From: Carboxylicivirga sp964602515
GTDB lineage: Bacteria > Bacteroidota > Bacteroidia > Bacteroidales > Marinilabiliaceae
Assembly (NCBI GenBank): GCA_964602515.1
Contig: CAZRRJ010000009.1
Span: forward strand, 62,001-126,000
DNA: 64,000 nucleotides
Direction: 5' to 3'
Every line of letters begins with the position of its first letter. Positions within the stretch are counted from its first letter, which is position 1. Shown here in pieces: positions 16,484 through 25,846 of the stretch. The position numbers were made by a program, and so were the translations under genes. Below the pieces are notes generated by a model. That model had not been told where the DNA came from. It ran no database searches and was given only the letters and a program-made list of their open reading frames with translations.

Positions 16484-17593
16484 ATGAAAAAATTACACTT
16501 ATTAATGTTGGCCTGTTGTGTAGCCTTTGGAGCAACGGCACAAGAAGAAGAAAAAAAGAGTACCATTGAATTTACACCGGTACACGATATTAAAACAACC
16601 CCCGTTAAAAGTCAGGATAGAACGGGTACATGCTGGTCTTACAGCACTACTTCGTTTTTAGAAACAGAAGTAATTCGCTTGGGTGGGCCTGAGCTTGACC
16701 TTTCTGAAATGTATTTTGTACGCTATGTTTATCCAGAAAAGGCTCGTTTATACATTATGGCGCATGGTAAAGGTAATTTTAGCGAAGGAGGGCAGGCACA
16801 CGATGTAACAAATGTACTTCGTAAATATGGTATGGTTACCGAAGAGGCTTACCCGGGGCGTATTGATGTTGAAAAACCGCATAACCATTCAGAGTTGGTG
16901 TCATCGCAAAAAGCCTTACTCGATAATTATATCAAAGGGCGTAAGGCAGCACCATCAAAAGTATGGTACGATGTACAAGGTGCCATTTTAGATATATATA
17001 TGGGAGAAGTACCTGCAAAAGTAGATGGTAAAACACCACAGCAATATGCTGCTGCCATGAATATTGATGCAGATAACTACGTGGAGCTGACATCTTATTC
17101 GCATCACCCCTATTACAAGGCATTTAACCTGGAAGTACCGGATAACTGGAGCAACGATCATTATTATAACCTGCCTTTAGATGAATTAATGGCCGTTATG
17201 GATAATGCCCTTAAAAATGGTTTCTCATTTGTATTTGATGGCGATGTGAGTGAGAAATTCTTTTCGCACAAACAAGGTGCAGCAATTGTGCCTGTTGACG
17301 AAGAAAAAGGATTTGCCCCTCAGGAAGAAAAAGAGATAACACAAGAGGTTCGCCAAGAAGCCTTCTTATCATGGCAATCAACCGACGATCATTTGATGCA
17401 CATTACAGGATTATCAAAAGATCAGAACGGCACAAAGTATTACAAAACAAAAAACAGTTGGGGTACCGGGCGAAGCGATCATGGTGGTTACCTGCACATG
17501 TCAGAGAGCTATATGCGACTGCATACGGTGGCTATAATGGTACACAAAGACGCACTGCCAAAGGCAATAGCTAAGAAATTAAACATTAAGTAA
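16484..17593 (+). CDS. secreted C1-family cysteine peptidase (bleomycin hydrolase/PepC-like)
   Basis: A 369-residue papain-fold aminopeptidase of the C1B type. It carries an export signal (residues 1-19, ending ATAQ), unlike cytosolic PepC. Catalytic residues seen: Gln and Cys in VKSQDRTGTCWSYS (Cys about residue 50), His in DDHLMHITG near 308 and Asn in YYKTKNSWG near 325. It is shorter than the 450-residue bleomycin hydrolases; this short exported form occurs in Bacteroidota. Likely role is degradation of peptides in the periplasm. A TAATTTTG word at 16429-16436 could be its -7 promoter box, though no -33 TTTG is correctly placed. A terminator follows. Confidence 0.88.
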   Translation: MKKLHLLMLACCVAFGATAQEEEKKSTIEFTPVHDIKTTPVKSQDRTGTCWSYSTTSFLETEVIRLGGPELDLSEMYFVRYVYPEKARLYIMAHGKGNFSEGGQAHDVTNVLRKYGMVTEEAYPGRIDVEKPHNHSELVSSQKALLDNYIKGRKAAPSKVWYDVQGAILDIYMGEVPAKVDGKTPQQYAAAMNIDADNYVELTSYSHHPYYKAFNLEVPDNWSNDHYYNLPLDELMAVMDNALKNGFSFVFDGDVSEKFFSHKQGAAIVPVDEEKGFAPQEEKEITQEVRQEAFLSWQSTDDHLMHITGLSKDQNGTKYYKTKNSWGTGRSDHGGYLHMSESYMRLHTVAIMVHKDALPKAIAKKLNIK

Positions 17594-17944
17594 TAACTAA
17601 GTTGTTATTTAAAATACTGTTTGAAAAGGGAGTCTGCCGGACTCCCTTTTTTTATAGACTAAAGCATAACCAAATGTTTATTTAAGAGGTTATTAGGTGT
17701 TATACTAATAGGTAATAAACGATTATAAAAAAGTGCTCTTTATATTTGAGGTTGTTGAAAAGAAGTAGCTGTTTTTTTGGGTAGAACGGGAGGAAAGAGG
17801 GAAACTGTTGAAGGCACGTATTGAAGAGCTTAGGTAGTACTGTGTAGTATAATTTAAATTTACAAGAGGCATTTTTATGTGCTGTAGTGCCCCTGGTACC
17901 TGATTAATTTCTATTTTTAAATATAAAATCATACACCTACCAAT
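17594..17944. other. intergenic region with one terminator
   Basis: Holds the terminator at 17625-17653. The remaining 290 bases show no gene or repeat that I can support. Confidence 0.5.
17625..17653 (+). terminator. intrinsic terminator after the C1 peptidase
   Basis: A perfect 10-bp stem (AAAGGGAGTC at 17625-17634 with GACTCCCTTT at 17640-17649), five-base loop, and a T run. Confidence 0.88.
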
Positions 17945-18589
17945 ATGATTACAGATAAATTACTTTTTGAAATTGAGGAATGGGCACAAGAAAAATTGTC
18001 AGAATGTGAGGCAGGGCATGACTGGTGGCACATTATAAGGGTACGTAACAATGCCAAAATAATAAACCAACAGGAAAAAGGAAATTGGGATGTTATTTTG
18101 CTGGCTGTATTGCTGCATGATATTGCAGACGCCAAGTTTTTTGACGAAGTAGAGGCATTGATGATAATTGAGCAAAAACTTGATGAGTTAAAAATAGAAC
18201 GAAGTATAACCGATCATGTGCTTTTGATTATTCAGAACATGTCATATTCAAAACAATGGAGTGATGGTAATTTTATTTCTACAGAGCTAAAAATAGTGCA
18301 GGATGCCGACCGCCTGGATGCTATGGGAGCAATAGGTATTGCCCGTGCATTTAGTTATGGCGGGCATAAGGGACGAGATTTTTACAACCCTTCTATTGCA
18401 CCACAAACTTACGATGATTCTGAAGCATACAGAACCAGTACCAGCCCTACAATAAATCATTTTTACGAGAAATTATTGTTGCTTAAAGATCAGATGAATA
18501 CAAAAACAGGGCGCTTAATGGCTGTGGAAAGGCATCGTTTTATGGAGTACTATTTAGAGCAATTTTTTAAGGAATGGGGAACGGAGTAA
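17945..18589 (+). CDS. HD-domain phosphohydrolase (YedJ/YpgQ-like)
   Basis: A 214-residue cytosolic metal-dependent phosphohydrolase. HD-superfamily ligands are in order: His in GHDWWHIIRVRNNA (residues 24-37), the His-Asp pair in LLHDIADAKF near 60, and Asp in QDADRLDAMGAIGIARAF near 120. The RAFSYGGHKGRDFY segment is typical of the YedJ/YpgQ subgroup, some members of which hydrolyse nucleotides or pyrophosphate. Substrate not decidable here. Single gene. Confidence 0.9.
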   Translation: MITDKLLFEIEEWAQEKLSECEAGHDWWHIIRVRNNAKIINQQEKGNWDVILLAVLLHDIADAKFFDEVEALMIIEQKLDELKIERSITDHVLLIIQNMSYSKQWSDGNFISTELKIVQDADRLDAMGAIGIARAFSYGGHKGRDFYNPSIAPQTYDDSEAYRTSTSPTINHFYEKLLLLKDQMNTKTGRLMAVERHRFMEYYLEQFFKEWGTE

Positions 18590-18885
18590 GCCATAGTTAT
18601 ATTTTTGGTAAAACTGTTAGAAAAAATGCAGAGATACTGATTTAATAATAACTTTTTATCCTGGAATGACTGGGGCAAACTGTTAAAAATCAATTACTCT
18701 ATAGAGTGCCCGTTATCTTAAATACTCATCATAAGCCCGGTATACCCATCATTTTAGTTTTGTGTTGTTTTACAGGCTAAATACTTATCACCATTGTTTA
18801 TAAGGGCTTTTTTGGGCACCTGGTGGCTTAATAATTTTAGTCTCCTGAGTTTTTATTAATTTTACCCAATCTTAAAAAATAATGA

Positions 18886-21276
18886 ATGGTAAGCAGTAAA
18901 AAACGTGCCCCAAAAAGGAAAACAACAGCATCAAAGAAGACGAAAACGGTAAAAAAAAGAAGCATTAAAAAACGTTTTCTGATTGGCTTAATTAAGCTGG
19001 GAGTAATTGGTATTGCTACTTCTTTTATTTTTTGCCTGTTTGTGTATCTCGGTTTATTCGGAGCTTTACCTACTTATGATGAATTATCTAAAATACAGAA
19101 TCACTCGGCATCAGAAGTCTTTTCTGCTGACGAAAAACTGATGGGGCGATACTTTATAGAGCACCGTTTGACTATTGATAACGACCAGGTATCAGGATAT
19201 GTGAAGGATGCCCTTGTTGCTACTGAAGATAGCCGTTTTTTTGAACACAGTGGATTAGATATTATTAGCCTGGGGCGGGTTATTGTACGTACCATCATAT
19301 TCAGAGATAGGGCACAAGGAGGAGGAAGTACAATTAGCCAGCAATTGGCAAAAAACTTATACCCTCGTATGCACCTGGGATTTCTGACGCTCCCGGTAGG
19401 TAAAATGAAAGAAATATATACCGCGGCCCGGCTTGAGAAAATCTACAGTAAAGATGATATTTTGGTACTTTACCTTAATACAGTTCCCTTTGGAGAAGAT
19501 ATATACGGAATAGAAATTGCCTCGCAGCGTTTTTTTGGTAAAAAATCGTGCGACCTGAACCCTGCCGAGGCAGCTACCTTGGTGGGTATGCTTGCAGCTA
19601 ATACGGCTTATAACCCTCGCCTTAATCCAGAAAGAAGCTTGAAACGGCGTAATATTGTTCTTAAACGCATGAATGAGCATGGTGTTATTTCAGAGAACGA
19701 CTATATAAAGTGGAAACAAAGTAAAATTAGCTTAAAGTATAAGCGGATAGATCATAACACAGGTATTGCACCATATTTTAGAGAAAAAATAAGGGTTAGT
19801 GCACAGCGTATACTGGAGAAAGAATATGGTGATAAGTATGATATTTATTCAGACGGGCTTAAAATTTTTACCACTATCAATGCCAGTTTACAAGACTTTG
19901 CAGAAAAGGCTGTAGATCAGCATATGAAACATTTGCAGGAAGAGTTTAACCAGCATTGGAAGGGGCGTTCGCCATGGTCTAAAAAACCACAGCTATATAC
20001 CAATGCACTGCGTAACTCAATGCGTTATAAAAAGATGAAAGAAGCCGGCCATAGCGATGAAAAGATTTTTAGTGCTATGGAGAAAAAGGTGCCAATGACC
20101 ATTTATACACATGCCGGAGAAAAGAAAGTTACAATGAGTCCGGTTGATTCAGTTAAGCATTACCTGATGCTGCTTAATACAGGGTTTGTTGCTATAAATC
20201 CGCGCAATGGTCATGTATTGGCATGGGTAGGAGGTATCGATCATAAAACATATCAGTACGACCATGTTACATCGAAGCGTTTGGTAGGATCAACATTTAA
20301 ACCTATTGTTTATGCCAGTGCCCTTCAAAATGGAGTTTCGCCGTGCGATTTTATTTCAAACGAGCAAGTGGTTTACGAAGATTATGATGACTGGTCACCA
20401 TCAAATAGTAATGGTAAGCACGAAGGCTATTACTCTGTAAAAGGTGGATTGGTAAACTCGGTAAATACAGTTAGTGCAAAGCTAATAACACAAATTGGAG
20501 TTGATGAGGTGGTGAACCTGGCAGGGGATATGGGAATAAAAGGTGATATACCACATTACCCCTCTATAGCCTTAGGTACAGCAGAGCTTTCGTTGTTAGA
20601 GATGGTTTCTGCCTATACCACATTTCCTAACTATGGCAGGCCGGTTGAGCCACTTTCGCTTTTACGTATTGAGGACAGGGATGGAAATATATTGTATGAG
20701 AATAAAGGTAATATACCATCTGGAGAGGTTTATAACGAAGATGTGGCCTATTGCATTGTTGAGTTAATGCAAGGAGTAGTGGATAGAGGTACAGGAAGCT
20801 CATTACGCAATGTATTTCACTTAAAAAGTGATTTGGCAGGAAAAACAGGTACCACTCAGGATAACTCTGACGGCTGGTTTATTGGATATACACCAAACAT
20901 AGTAGCAGGGGTATGGGTAGGCAACGATCAGCCCTCAATACGTTTCAGATCAACTGCTTTGGGTAGTGGAGCACATATGGCTTTACCAATTTTTGCACGC
21001 TTTATGCAACGTTTGGAGAAAAGTTCTGAGCTAAGAGCTTATTGTAAGGGGTCTTTTTATGTTGTTCCTTACGGTTTGCAGAGACAATTAATGTGTGACG
21101 ATTTTGCAGAGAAAGATCCTGACAAGGATTTCTTTGATAGTGTACTAAGTGGGTTTGACCGGCCGGACTCTTTACGCCTGAAGAAAAAAGAAGAACGTAA
21201 GGCAAAACGAGAACAGCGCAAAAAAACCGATCATAAAAGTGTACTTCAGCGCATGAAAAGCCTGTTTAAAAAATAG
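18886..21276 (+). CDS. class A penicillin-binding protein (bifunctional transglycosylase/transpeptidase)
   Basis: A 796-residue cell-wall synthase of the PBP1A type. A very basic cytoplasmic tail (residues 1-27) precedes one membrane anchor (about 33-60). The glycosyltransferase GT51 domain shows EDSRFFEHSGLD near residue 108 with the catalytic Glu and GGSTISQQLAKNLYPR near 145. The transpeptidase domain has the serine motif STFK near 469, SVN near 525 and KTGT near 653. The C-terminus is Lys/Arg-rich and probably disordered. It polymerises and cross-links peptidoglycan in the periplasm. All catalytic residues are intact. It is a single gene closed by a palindromic hairpin. Confidence 0.95.
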   Translation: MVSSKKRAPKRKTTASKKTKTVKKRSIKKRFLIGLIKLGVIGIATSFIFCLFVYLGLFGALPTYDELSKIQNHSASEVFSADEKLMGRYFIEHRLTIDNDQVSGYVKDALVATEDSRFFEHSGLDIISLGRVIVRTIIFRDRAQGGGSTISQQLAKNLYPRMHLGFLTLPVGKMKEIYTAARLEKIYSKDDILVLYLNTVPFGEDIYGIEIASQRFFGKKSCDLNPAEAATLVGMLAANTAYNPRLNPERSLKRRNIVLKRMNEHGVISENDYIKWKQSKISLKYKRIDHNTGIAPYFREKIRVSAQRILEKEYGDKYDIYSDGLKIFTTINASLQDFAEKAVDQHMKHLQEEFNQHWKGRSPWSKKPQLYTNALRNSMRYKKMKEAGHSDEKIFSAMEKKVPMTIYTHAGEKKVTMSPVDSVKHYLMLLNTGFVAINPRNGHVLAWVGGIDHKTYQYDHVTSKRLVGSTFKPIVYASALQNGVSPCDFISNEQVVYEDYDDWSPSNSNGKHEGYYSVKGGLVNSVNTVSAKLITQIGVDEVVNLAGDMGIKGDIPHYPSIALGTAELSLLEMVSAYTTFPNYGRPVEPLSLLRIEDRDGNILYENKGNIPSGEVYNEDVAYCIVELMQGVVDRGTGSSLRNVFHLKSDLAGKTGTTQDNSDGWFIGYTPNIVAGVWVGNDQPSIRFRSTALGSGAHMALPIFARFMQRLEKSSELRAYCKGSFYVVPYGLQRQLMCDDFAEKDPDKDFFDSVLSGFDRPDSLRLKKKEERKAKREQRKKTDHKSVLQRMKSLFKK

Positions 21277-21277
21277 T

Positions 21278-21317
21278 AACCTGGAGTTCGACATGATTAT
21301 TACGTCGAACCCAGGTT
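21278..21317. terminator. strong hairpin between convergent PBP and manC genes
   Basis: AACCTGG-A-GTTCGAC (from 21278) pairs with GTCGAAC-C-CAGGTT (ending 21317) with one mismatch, 14 paired bases in all. No long T run, but its position in a convergent gap suits a bidirectional terminator. Confidence 0.6.
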
Positions 21318-21415
21318 AATAAATAAGTATTGAAACAAACCGTTGCTATAGACTGGGTAAATAGCAAAAGTGGTTGCTAAGTAGTTTCATATGCTAAGCA
21401 AAACAATAAGTGTCA

Positions 21416-22498
21416 CTATTCGTCAGAGCCAAATTCAGTTTTTAAATCGGTAGTGAACTGACGAATTTGCTGTTCGTTCTTTTTAGGACAAATCAATAAG
21501 GATTTATCAGACTGTACTACAATGTAATTATCCAGCCCTTGTATAACAGCCATTTTACCATTGGGTAAGTGCACAACACTATCTTTGGTATCGTATAAAA
21601 GTACCTTCCCACTCAGTACAGCATTGTTATCCTCGTTTCGTTGAGAGTTATCATGAAGCGATGTCCATGTACCTAAATCAGACCAGCCAAAATCAACAAT
21701 CTGAACATAAACATTGTCCGCTTTTTCCATTATCCCGTAATCAATAGAGATATTTTTGCAATTGATATACGTGTCATACAAATTCTTCTCCTGGTCAGCA
21801 GTACCAACGGAAGGTAAGAACATATCAAAAAGCGAAGAGACTTCATTCAGGTACTGTTTAAATGCATTCTCTATGCTTTTTAACGACCAGATAAATATTC
21901 CTGAATTCCAGAAGAACTCACCACTCTCAAAGAAAATTTTTGCCATTTCAAGGTTGGGTTTTTCCGTAAACGTTTTAACCTTGCTAAAATTTTCAGGTAG
22001 ATTTTCTTCCTCTTCAATCTGAATATAACCATAACCGGTTTCGGGTCGGCTGGGTTTAATACCTAGGGTTAATAACCTGTTGCTGGTCTTAACAAATTGC
22101 AGGCCACTAACGATATTTTTTCTGAATAGATCTTCGTTAAGAATTAAATGATCGGCAGGAGTTACAACAATATTAGCGTTGGGGTTTTTACTTTTTATTA
22201 TAGTGTTGGCAAAAGCAATACAAGGAGCTGTATTACGGCGTACAGGCTCAGATAAAACCTGTTCCGAAGTTAATTCCGGTAATTGCTCAAGTACAATATC
22301 ACGATAATCGCTACTGGTAACTACCAACATATTTTCGGCAGGGCATATTGGTTTAAACCGTTCAAATGTTTGCTGTATAAGTGTTTTCCCAGTTCCTAAA
22401 ATATCTAAAAATTGCTTTGGGGTTTTTGAAGTACTGAGTGGCCAAAAACGGCTGCCTACGCCACCTGCCATTATAATACAATAAATATTGTTATTCAT
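21416..22498 (-). CDS. manC: mannose-1-phosphate guanylyltransferase
   Basis: Makes GDP-mannose from GTP and mannose 1-phosphate for polysaccharide and glycoprotein synthesis. The 360 residues are a nucleotidyltransferase domain with the signature IMAGGVGSRFWPLSTSKTPK at residues 9-28, TPADHLI near 118, and FTEKPNLEMA and FFWNSGIFIW near 175-200. The C-terminal mannose-6-phosphate isomerase domain of the long ManC/AlgA form is absent, so this is the short form usual in Bacteroidota. Single gene on the minus strand. Confidence 0.93.
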   Translation of the reverse strand: MNNNIYCIIMAGGVGSRFWPLSTSKTPKQFLDILGTGKTLIQQTFERFKPICPAENMLVVTSSDYRDIVLEQLPELTSEQVLSEPVRRNTAPCIAFANTIIKSKNPNANIVVTPADHLILNEDLFRKNIVSGLQFVKTSNRLLTLGIKPSRPETGYGYIQIEEEENLPENFSKVKTFTEKPNLEMAKIFFESGEFFWNSGIFIWSLKSIENAFKQYLNEVSSLFDMFLPSVGTADQEKNLYDTYINCKNISIDYGIMEKADNVYVQIVDFGWSDLGTWTSLHDNSQRNEDNNAVLSGKVLLYDTKDSVVHLPNGKMAVIQGLDNYIVVQSDKSLLICPKKNEQQIRQFTTDLKTEFGSDE

Positions 22499-22680
22499 TG
22501 GTTATTTCTTTTATATAAGTTAAAAGTTAAACTAATATTCATATTGAGCGATACTATATTACTGCATTTTAGCCCTGGTAGCAAGTACCATCTTTACAGC
22601 TATCTTGCATAAAAATTCTGATAGTACAGGATTATTACTACTTTTATCTGACTAAATTACGGACTATTTTCGATATCACA

Positions 22681-23421
22681 ATGAGAATGTTTTACCACTT
22701 AGGAAGATATACTCTGTTTTTAAAAAAAGTATTTGGTAAGCCTGAAAAGCACAATATCTTTATTAAGCAGGTTATAAGAGAGATTGATAAGTTAGGAATT
22801 GATTCCTTAGGTATAGTAGTTATTATTTCTGTTTTTATGGGTGCTGTTATAACACTGCAAACAGCCTATAACATTGATATGCCTATTATTCCTAAATATA
22901 CAGTAGGACTAGCAGCACGAGACTCTATTTTGCTTGAATTTTCATCAACTATTGTTGGTTTAATACTGGCAGGTAAAGTGGGTTCTAATATTGCCTCTGA
23001 GATTGGCACTATGCGGGTAACCGAGCAAATAGATGCACTTGAAATAATGGGAATTAACCCTGCTAATTACCTGGTTTTGCCTAAGGTAGTGGCTTTTGTC
23101 TTTATAATTCCGTTTTTAGTTGTTATAAGTATGGGTGTGGGTATAACAGGTGGTTTTATTGCCGGATCGCTTACCGGTGAAGTACCACCACCTGAGTTTA
23201 TTTATGGTATACAGTATGCCTTTCAGCCTTTTTATATTGTGTATGCATTAATAAAAGCTGTTGTATTTGGTTTTATTATTGCTACAATATCGGCATATTA
23301 TGGCTACTATGTACAAGGAGGTGCTTTAGAGGTAGGTAAAGCCAGTACAAAGGCAGTGGTATCCAGTAGTATTCAAATCCTGTTATTCAACCTTATACTC
23401 ACACAACTTTTGCTGGCATGA
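22681..23421 (+). CDS. mlaE: MlaE-family ABC permease
   Basis: A 246-residue inner-membrane permease of the Mla/YrbE lipid-transport family, which moves phospholipids between the two membranes. Five to six hydrophobic segments are visible, with the family blocks GVVIISVFMGAVITLQTAY, GLILAGKVGSNIASEIGTMR and TEQIDALEIMGINPANYLV. It overlaps the ATPase gene by four bases (ATGA), so the two are translationally coupled. No MlaD-type substrate-binding gene follows directly, although one may be elsewhere. Confidence 0.93.
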   Translation: MRMFYHLGRYTLFLKKVFGKPEKHNIFIKQVIREIDKLGIDSLGIVVIISVFMGAVITLQTAYNIDMPIIPKYTVGLAARDSILLEFSSTIVGLILAGKVGSNIASEIGTMRVTEQIDALEIMGINPANYLVLPKVVAFVFIIPFLVVISMGVGITGGFIAGSLTGEVPPPEFIYGIQYAFQPFYIVYALIKAVVFGFIIATISAYYGYYVQGGALEVGKASTKAVVSSSIQILLFNLILTQLLLA

Positions 23422-24173
23422 TAGAAACGATAGATGTACATAAATCCTTTGACGGCAAAGAGATTCTGAAGGGTATTTCAACCGTATTTGAGAAAGGTAA
23501 GACCAATCTTATTATTGGCCAGAGTGGATCGGGTAAAACCGTATTACTAAAATCATTGGTTGGTTTACATGAAGTTACTTCAGGTGATATTATATATGAT
23601 GGAAGAAGCTTTAAAGGATTAGACAGTGCCCAGAAAAAACTTTTACGACAAGACATTGGAATGCTGTTTCAGGGTTCGGCTTTATTTGATTCGCTAACGG
23701 TAGAAGAGAATGTGCGGTTTCCACTTGATATGTTTACCAACTGGTCGGAAGAAGAACGCCGTGAGCGTGCTAATTTTTGTATAAAACGTGTAAAACTGGA
23801 TAATGCTAATGCAAAGTTTCCTTCGGAGATAAGTGGAGGTATGCAAAAGCGTGTAGCTATTGCTCGTGCCATTGCTCTTAATCCAAAATACCTGTTTTGT
23901 GATGAACCCAATTCCGGCCTCGATCCGAGAACGTCTATTGTAATTGATGAGTTGATACATGAAATTACACATGAATTTCAGATGACAACCATTGTTAATA
24001 CCCACGATATGAATTCTGTAATGGGTATTGGTGAGAATATTATCTTTATCTACGAAGGAAAGAAGCTGTGGGAAGGAACAAAAGATGACCTCCTCCATGT
24101 TAAGAATAAGGAACTGGAAGACTTTATTTTTGCATCCAAGCTCTTTAAAAAAGTGCGGGAGAATAATAAATAA
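23418..24173 (+). CDS. mlaF: Mla-type ABC transporter ATP-binding protein
   Basis: A 251-residue ATPase partner of the preceding permease. Walker A GQSGSGKT near residue 34, Q-loop in MLFQGSALFDS near 85, signature SGGMQKRVAIARAIA near 138, and Walker B with the catalytic Glu in YLFCDEPNSGLDP near 157. The D-loop and His switch (NTHDMNSV) are also present. It powers phospholipid movement at the inner membrane. The hypothetical gene at 24229 follows after 55 bases on the same strand. Confidence 0.93.
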   Translation: MIETIDVHKSFDGKEILKGISTVFEKGKTNLIIGQSGSGKTVLLKSLVGLHEVTSGDIIYDGRSFKGLDSAQKKLLRQDIGMLFQGSALFDSLTVEENVRFPLDMFTNWSEEERRERANFCIKRVKLDNANAKFPSEISGGMQKRVAIARAIALNPKYLFCDEPNSGLDPRTSIVIDELIHEITHEFQMTTIVNTHDMNSVMGIGENIIFIYEGKKLWEGTKDDLLHVKNKELEDFIFASKLFKKVRENNK

Positions 24174-24228
24174 GGCGATTTAAGAAAGCTGTGTTTTTTC
24201 TTTTGAATTATATCAGGAATAAAATGAG

Positions 24229-24912
24229 ATGCAGGTAAATAGGGAGTATTATATTTATTGTGGAATGGAGGAGCTGTGCCTGCCGGATAAAACATTACTG
24301 AAATTAAGGCAACTTGTTTTAGATAGAATCCGGGTGTCGGCACCTCACCTCTTGCATAAGGTAAAACGCTTTATGCCCAACCAAACAATTAGTTGGATAG
24401 ATGCACTAAAGAATACAAAAGCTTATCCGTTTAGTAATGGTGATCAGCCGGAAACAAGAAAGGGTGTAGTATGGACTGACTATCGGTTTTTTTACTGGCC
24501 ATTATTACTGGCCTTGTTAAGGCTGCACCCGGATAAAACATATAAAGATGTGGTTTCGGCACTGATTACGGATAACCGGCATGATCTTAACTGGGAGAGG
24601 CTGTTGCAACTACTTCCTCAAAAGAATACTGCTAAACGGTTAATACAAACAGACGAACTGGATCGTTGGTACGACGAAATAAGTATAACGCACTTAAAAC
24701 CCGATGCTTACCATGTATTGTACAGTTGGTTTGGTGATGAAGTGCGGGAGATAGGCTACAATGCTTTTGATTTTTTTATGAAAGAACGGGATAGGAAAGA
24801 GGCTTGGCATAAAGCACTTAAAAAGCAAATGCAAACAATTACTCAACTGCCATATGAGTTTAGCAATAGGGTACTGGTAAGTGATTTGTTACCCTTGGTT
24901 CAGATAGCATAA
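24229..24912 (+). CDS. hypothetical protein downstream of the Mla genes
   Basis: A 227-residue soluble protein, aromatic-rich (DYRFFYWPLLLALLRLHP near residue 84, YHVLYSWFGDEVREIGYNAF near 164) and mostly helical. No signal peptide and no continuous membrane segment. I do not recognise its family or any catalytic motif. It follows mlaF by 55 bases on the same strand, so it may share that transcript, but a promoter for the next gene lies just after it, and a link to lipid transport is only positional. Confidence 0.6.
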   Translation: MQVNREYYIYCGMEELCLPDKTLLKLRQLVLDRIRVSAPHLLHKVKRFMPNQTISWIDALKNTKAYPFSNGDQPETRKGVVWTDYRFFYWPLLLALLRLHPDKTYKDVVSALITDNRHDLNWERLLQLLPQKNTAKRLIQTDELDRWYDEISITHLKPDAYHVLYSWFGDEVREIGYNAFDFFMKERDRKEAWHKALKKQMQTITQLPYEFSNRVLVSDLLPLVQIA

Positions 24913-24939
24913 GAGAATTACGAAATGTGATAATTTCCT

Positions 24940-24969
24940 TTTGGTTTTATTGTCAGCCTTGTACCTTTG
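24940..24969 (+). promoter_or_regulatory. promoter of the purine nucleoside phosphorylase gene
   Basis: TTTG at 24940-24943, an 18-base gap, then TACCTTTG at 24962-24969, matching TAnnTTTG. The start codon at 24986 lies 16 bases downstream, which fits a very short leader and rules out the longer ORF start at 24941. Confidence 0.7.
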
Positions 24970-24985
24970 GCGTAAAATTTACAAT

Positions 24986-25807
24986 ATGACAATTTCATAT
25001 CAACAAATACAAGAAACAAGCACGTATATTAAAGCACAAGGTGTTGAGAACCCACAGGTAGGCATTATACTGGGTACCGGTTTGGGTAAGCTGGTAGATG
25101 AAATAGCCATCATTAAAAAGATTAACTATGTTGATATACCTAATTTTCCGGTATCAACAGTTGAATCGCATAAAGGTGTGTTGATTTATGGTGAGCTGAG
25201 TGGAAAAAAGGTGGTAGCTATGCAAGGGCGATTCCATTACTACGAAGGCTATAGTATGCAGCAAATAACTTTACCTGTTCGTATTATGAAGCTATTAGGT
25301 ATTGAACATTTGCTAATATCCAATGCCGCAGGAGCTGTTAACCTGGATTATAAAAAAGGTACATTAATGTTGATTGACGACCATGTTAATCTCTTGCCCG
25401 AGAATCCGTTAACAGGTAAGAACCTTGATGAAATGGGGGTGCGTTTCCCGGATATGAGCCAGCCATATGATAAGGAGCTTAATCAAATAATGAAAGAAGC
25501 CGCTGGGCAAGAAGATGTTATTTTGCACGAAGGAGTATATGTATCAGTACCGGGGCCAAACCTTGAAACAAGAGCTGAATACCGCTATATAAAATCTATA
25601 GGGGGCGACGCAGTAGGTATGTCAACCGTACCTGAGGTTATTGTAGCTAATCACATGAACTTACCTTGTGTTGCAGTTTCGGTGCTTACCGATGAGTGCG
25701 ATCCTGCTAACCTTCAACCTGTAAGTTTACAAGAAATATTAGATGTAGCTGCACAGGCCGAAAAAGGCTTGATAAAGGTGTTTAAAAACGTAGTAGGGCG
25801 TTTGTAA
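24986..25807 (+). CDS. punA: purine-nucleoside phosphorylase
   Basis: A 273-residue trimeric-type purine nucleoside phosphorylase (PNP/MTAP family), which splits purine nucleosides with phosphate to a base and ribose 1-phosphate for salvage. Seen: the phosphate-binding GTGLGKL near 29, SHKG with His near 63, QGRFHYYEGY near 82, NAAGAVN near 113, VPGPNLETRAEYR near 188 and GDAVGMSTVPE near 206. I start at the ATG at 24986 because the promoter overlaps the longer reading frame. Monocistronic, convergent with the mutarotase gene. Confidence 0.94.
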   Translation: MTISYQQIQETSTYIKAQGVENPQVGIILGTGLGKLVDEIAIIKKINYVDIPNFPVSTVESHKGVLIYGELSGKKVVAMQGRFHYYEGYSMQQITLPVRIMKLLGIEHLLISNAAGAVNLDYKKGTLMLIDDHVNLLPENPLTGKNLDEMGVRFPDMSQPYDKELNQIMKEAAGQEDVILHEGVYVSVPGPNLETRAEYRYIKSIGGDAVGMSTVPEVIVANHMNLPCVAVSVLTDECDPANLQPVSLQEILDVAAQAEKGLIKVFKNVVGRL

Positions 25808-25846
25808 TAATATTTGCTTGTAACCATTTTACCGGATACCAGGGAC

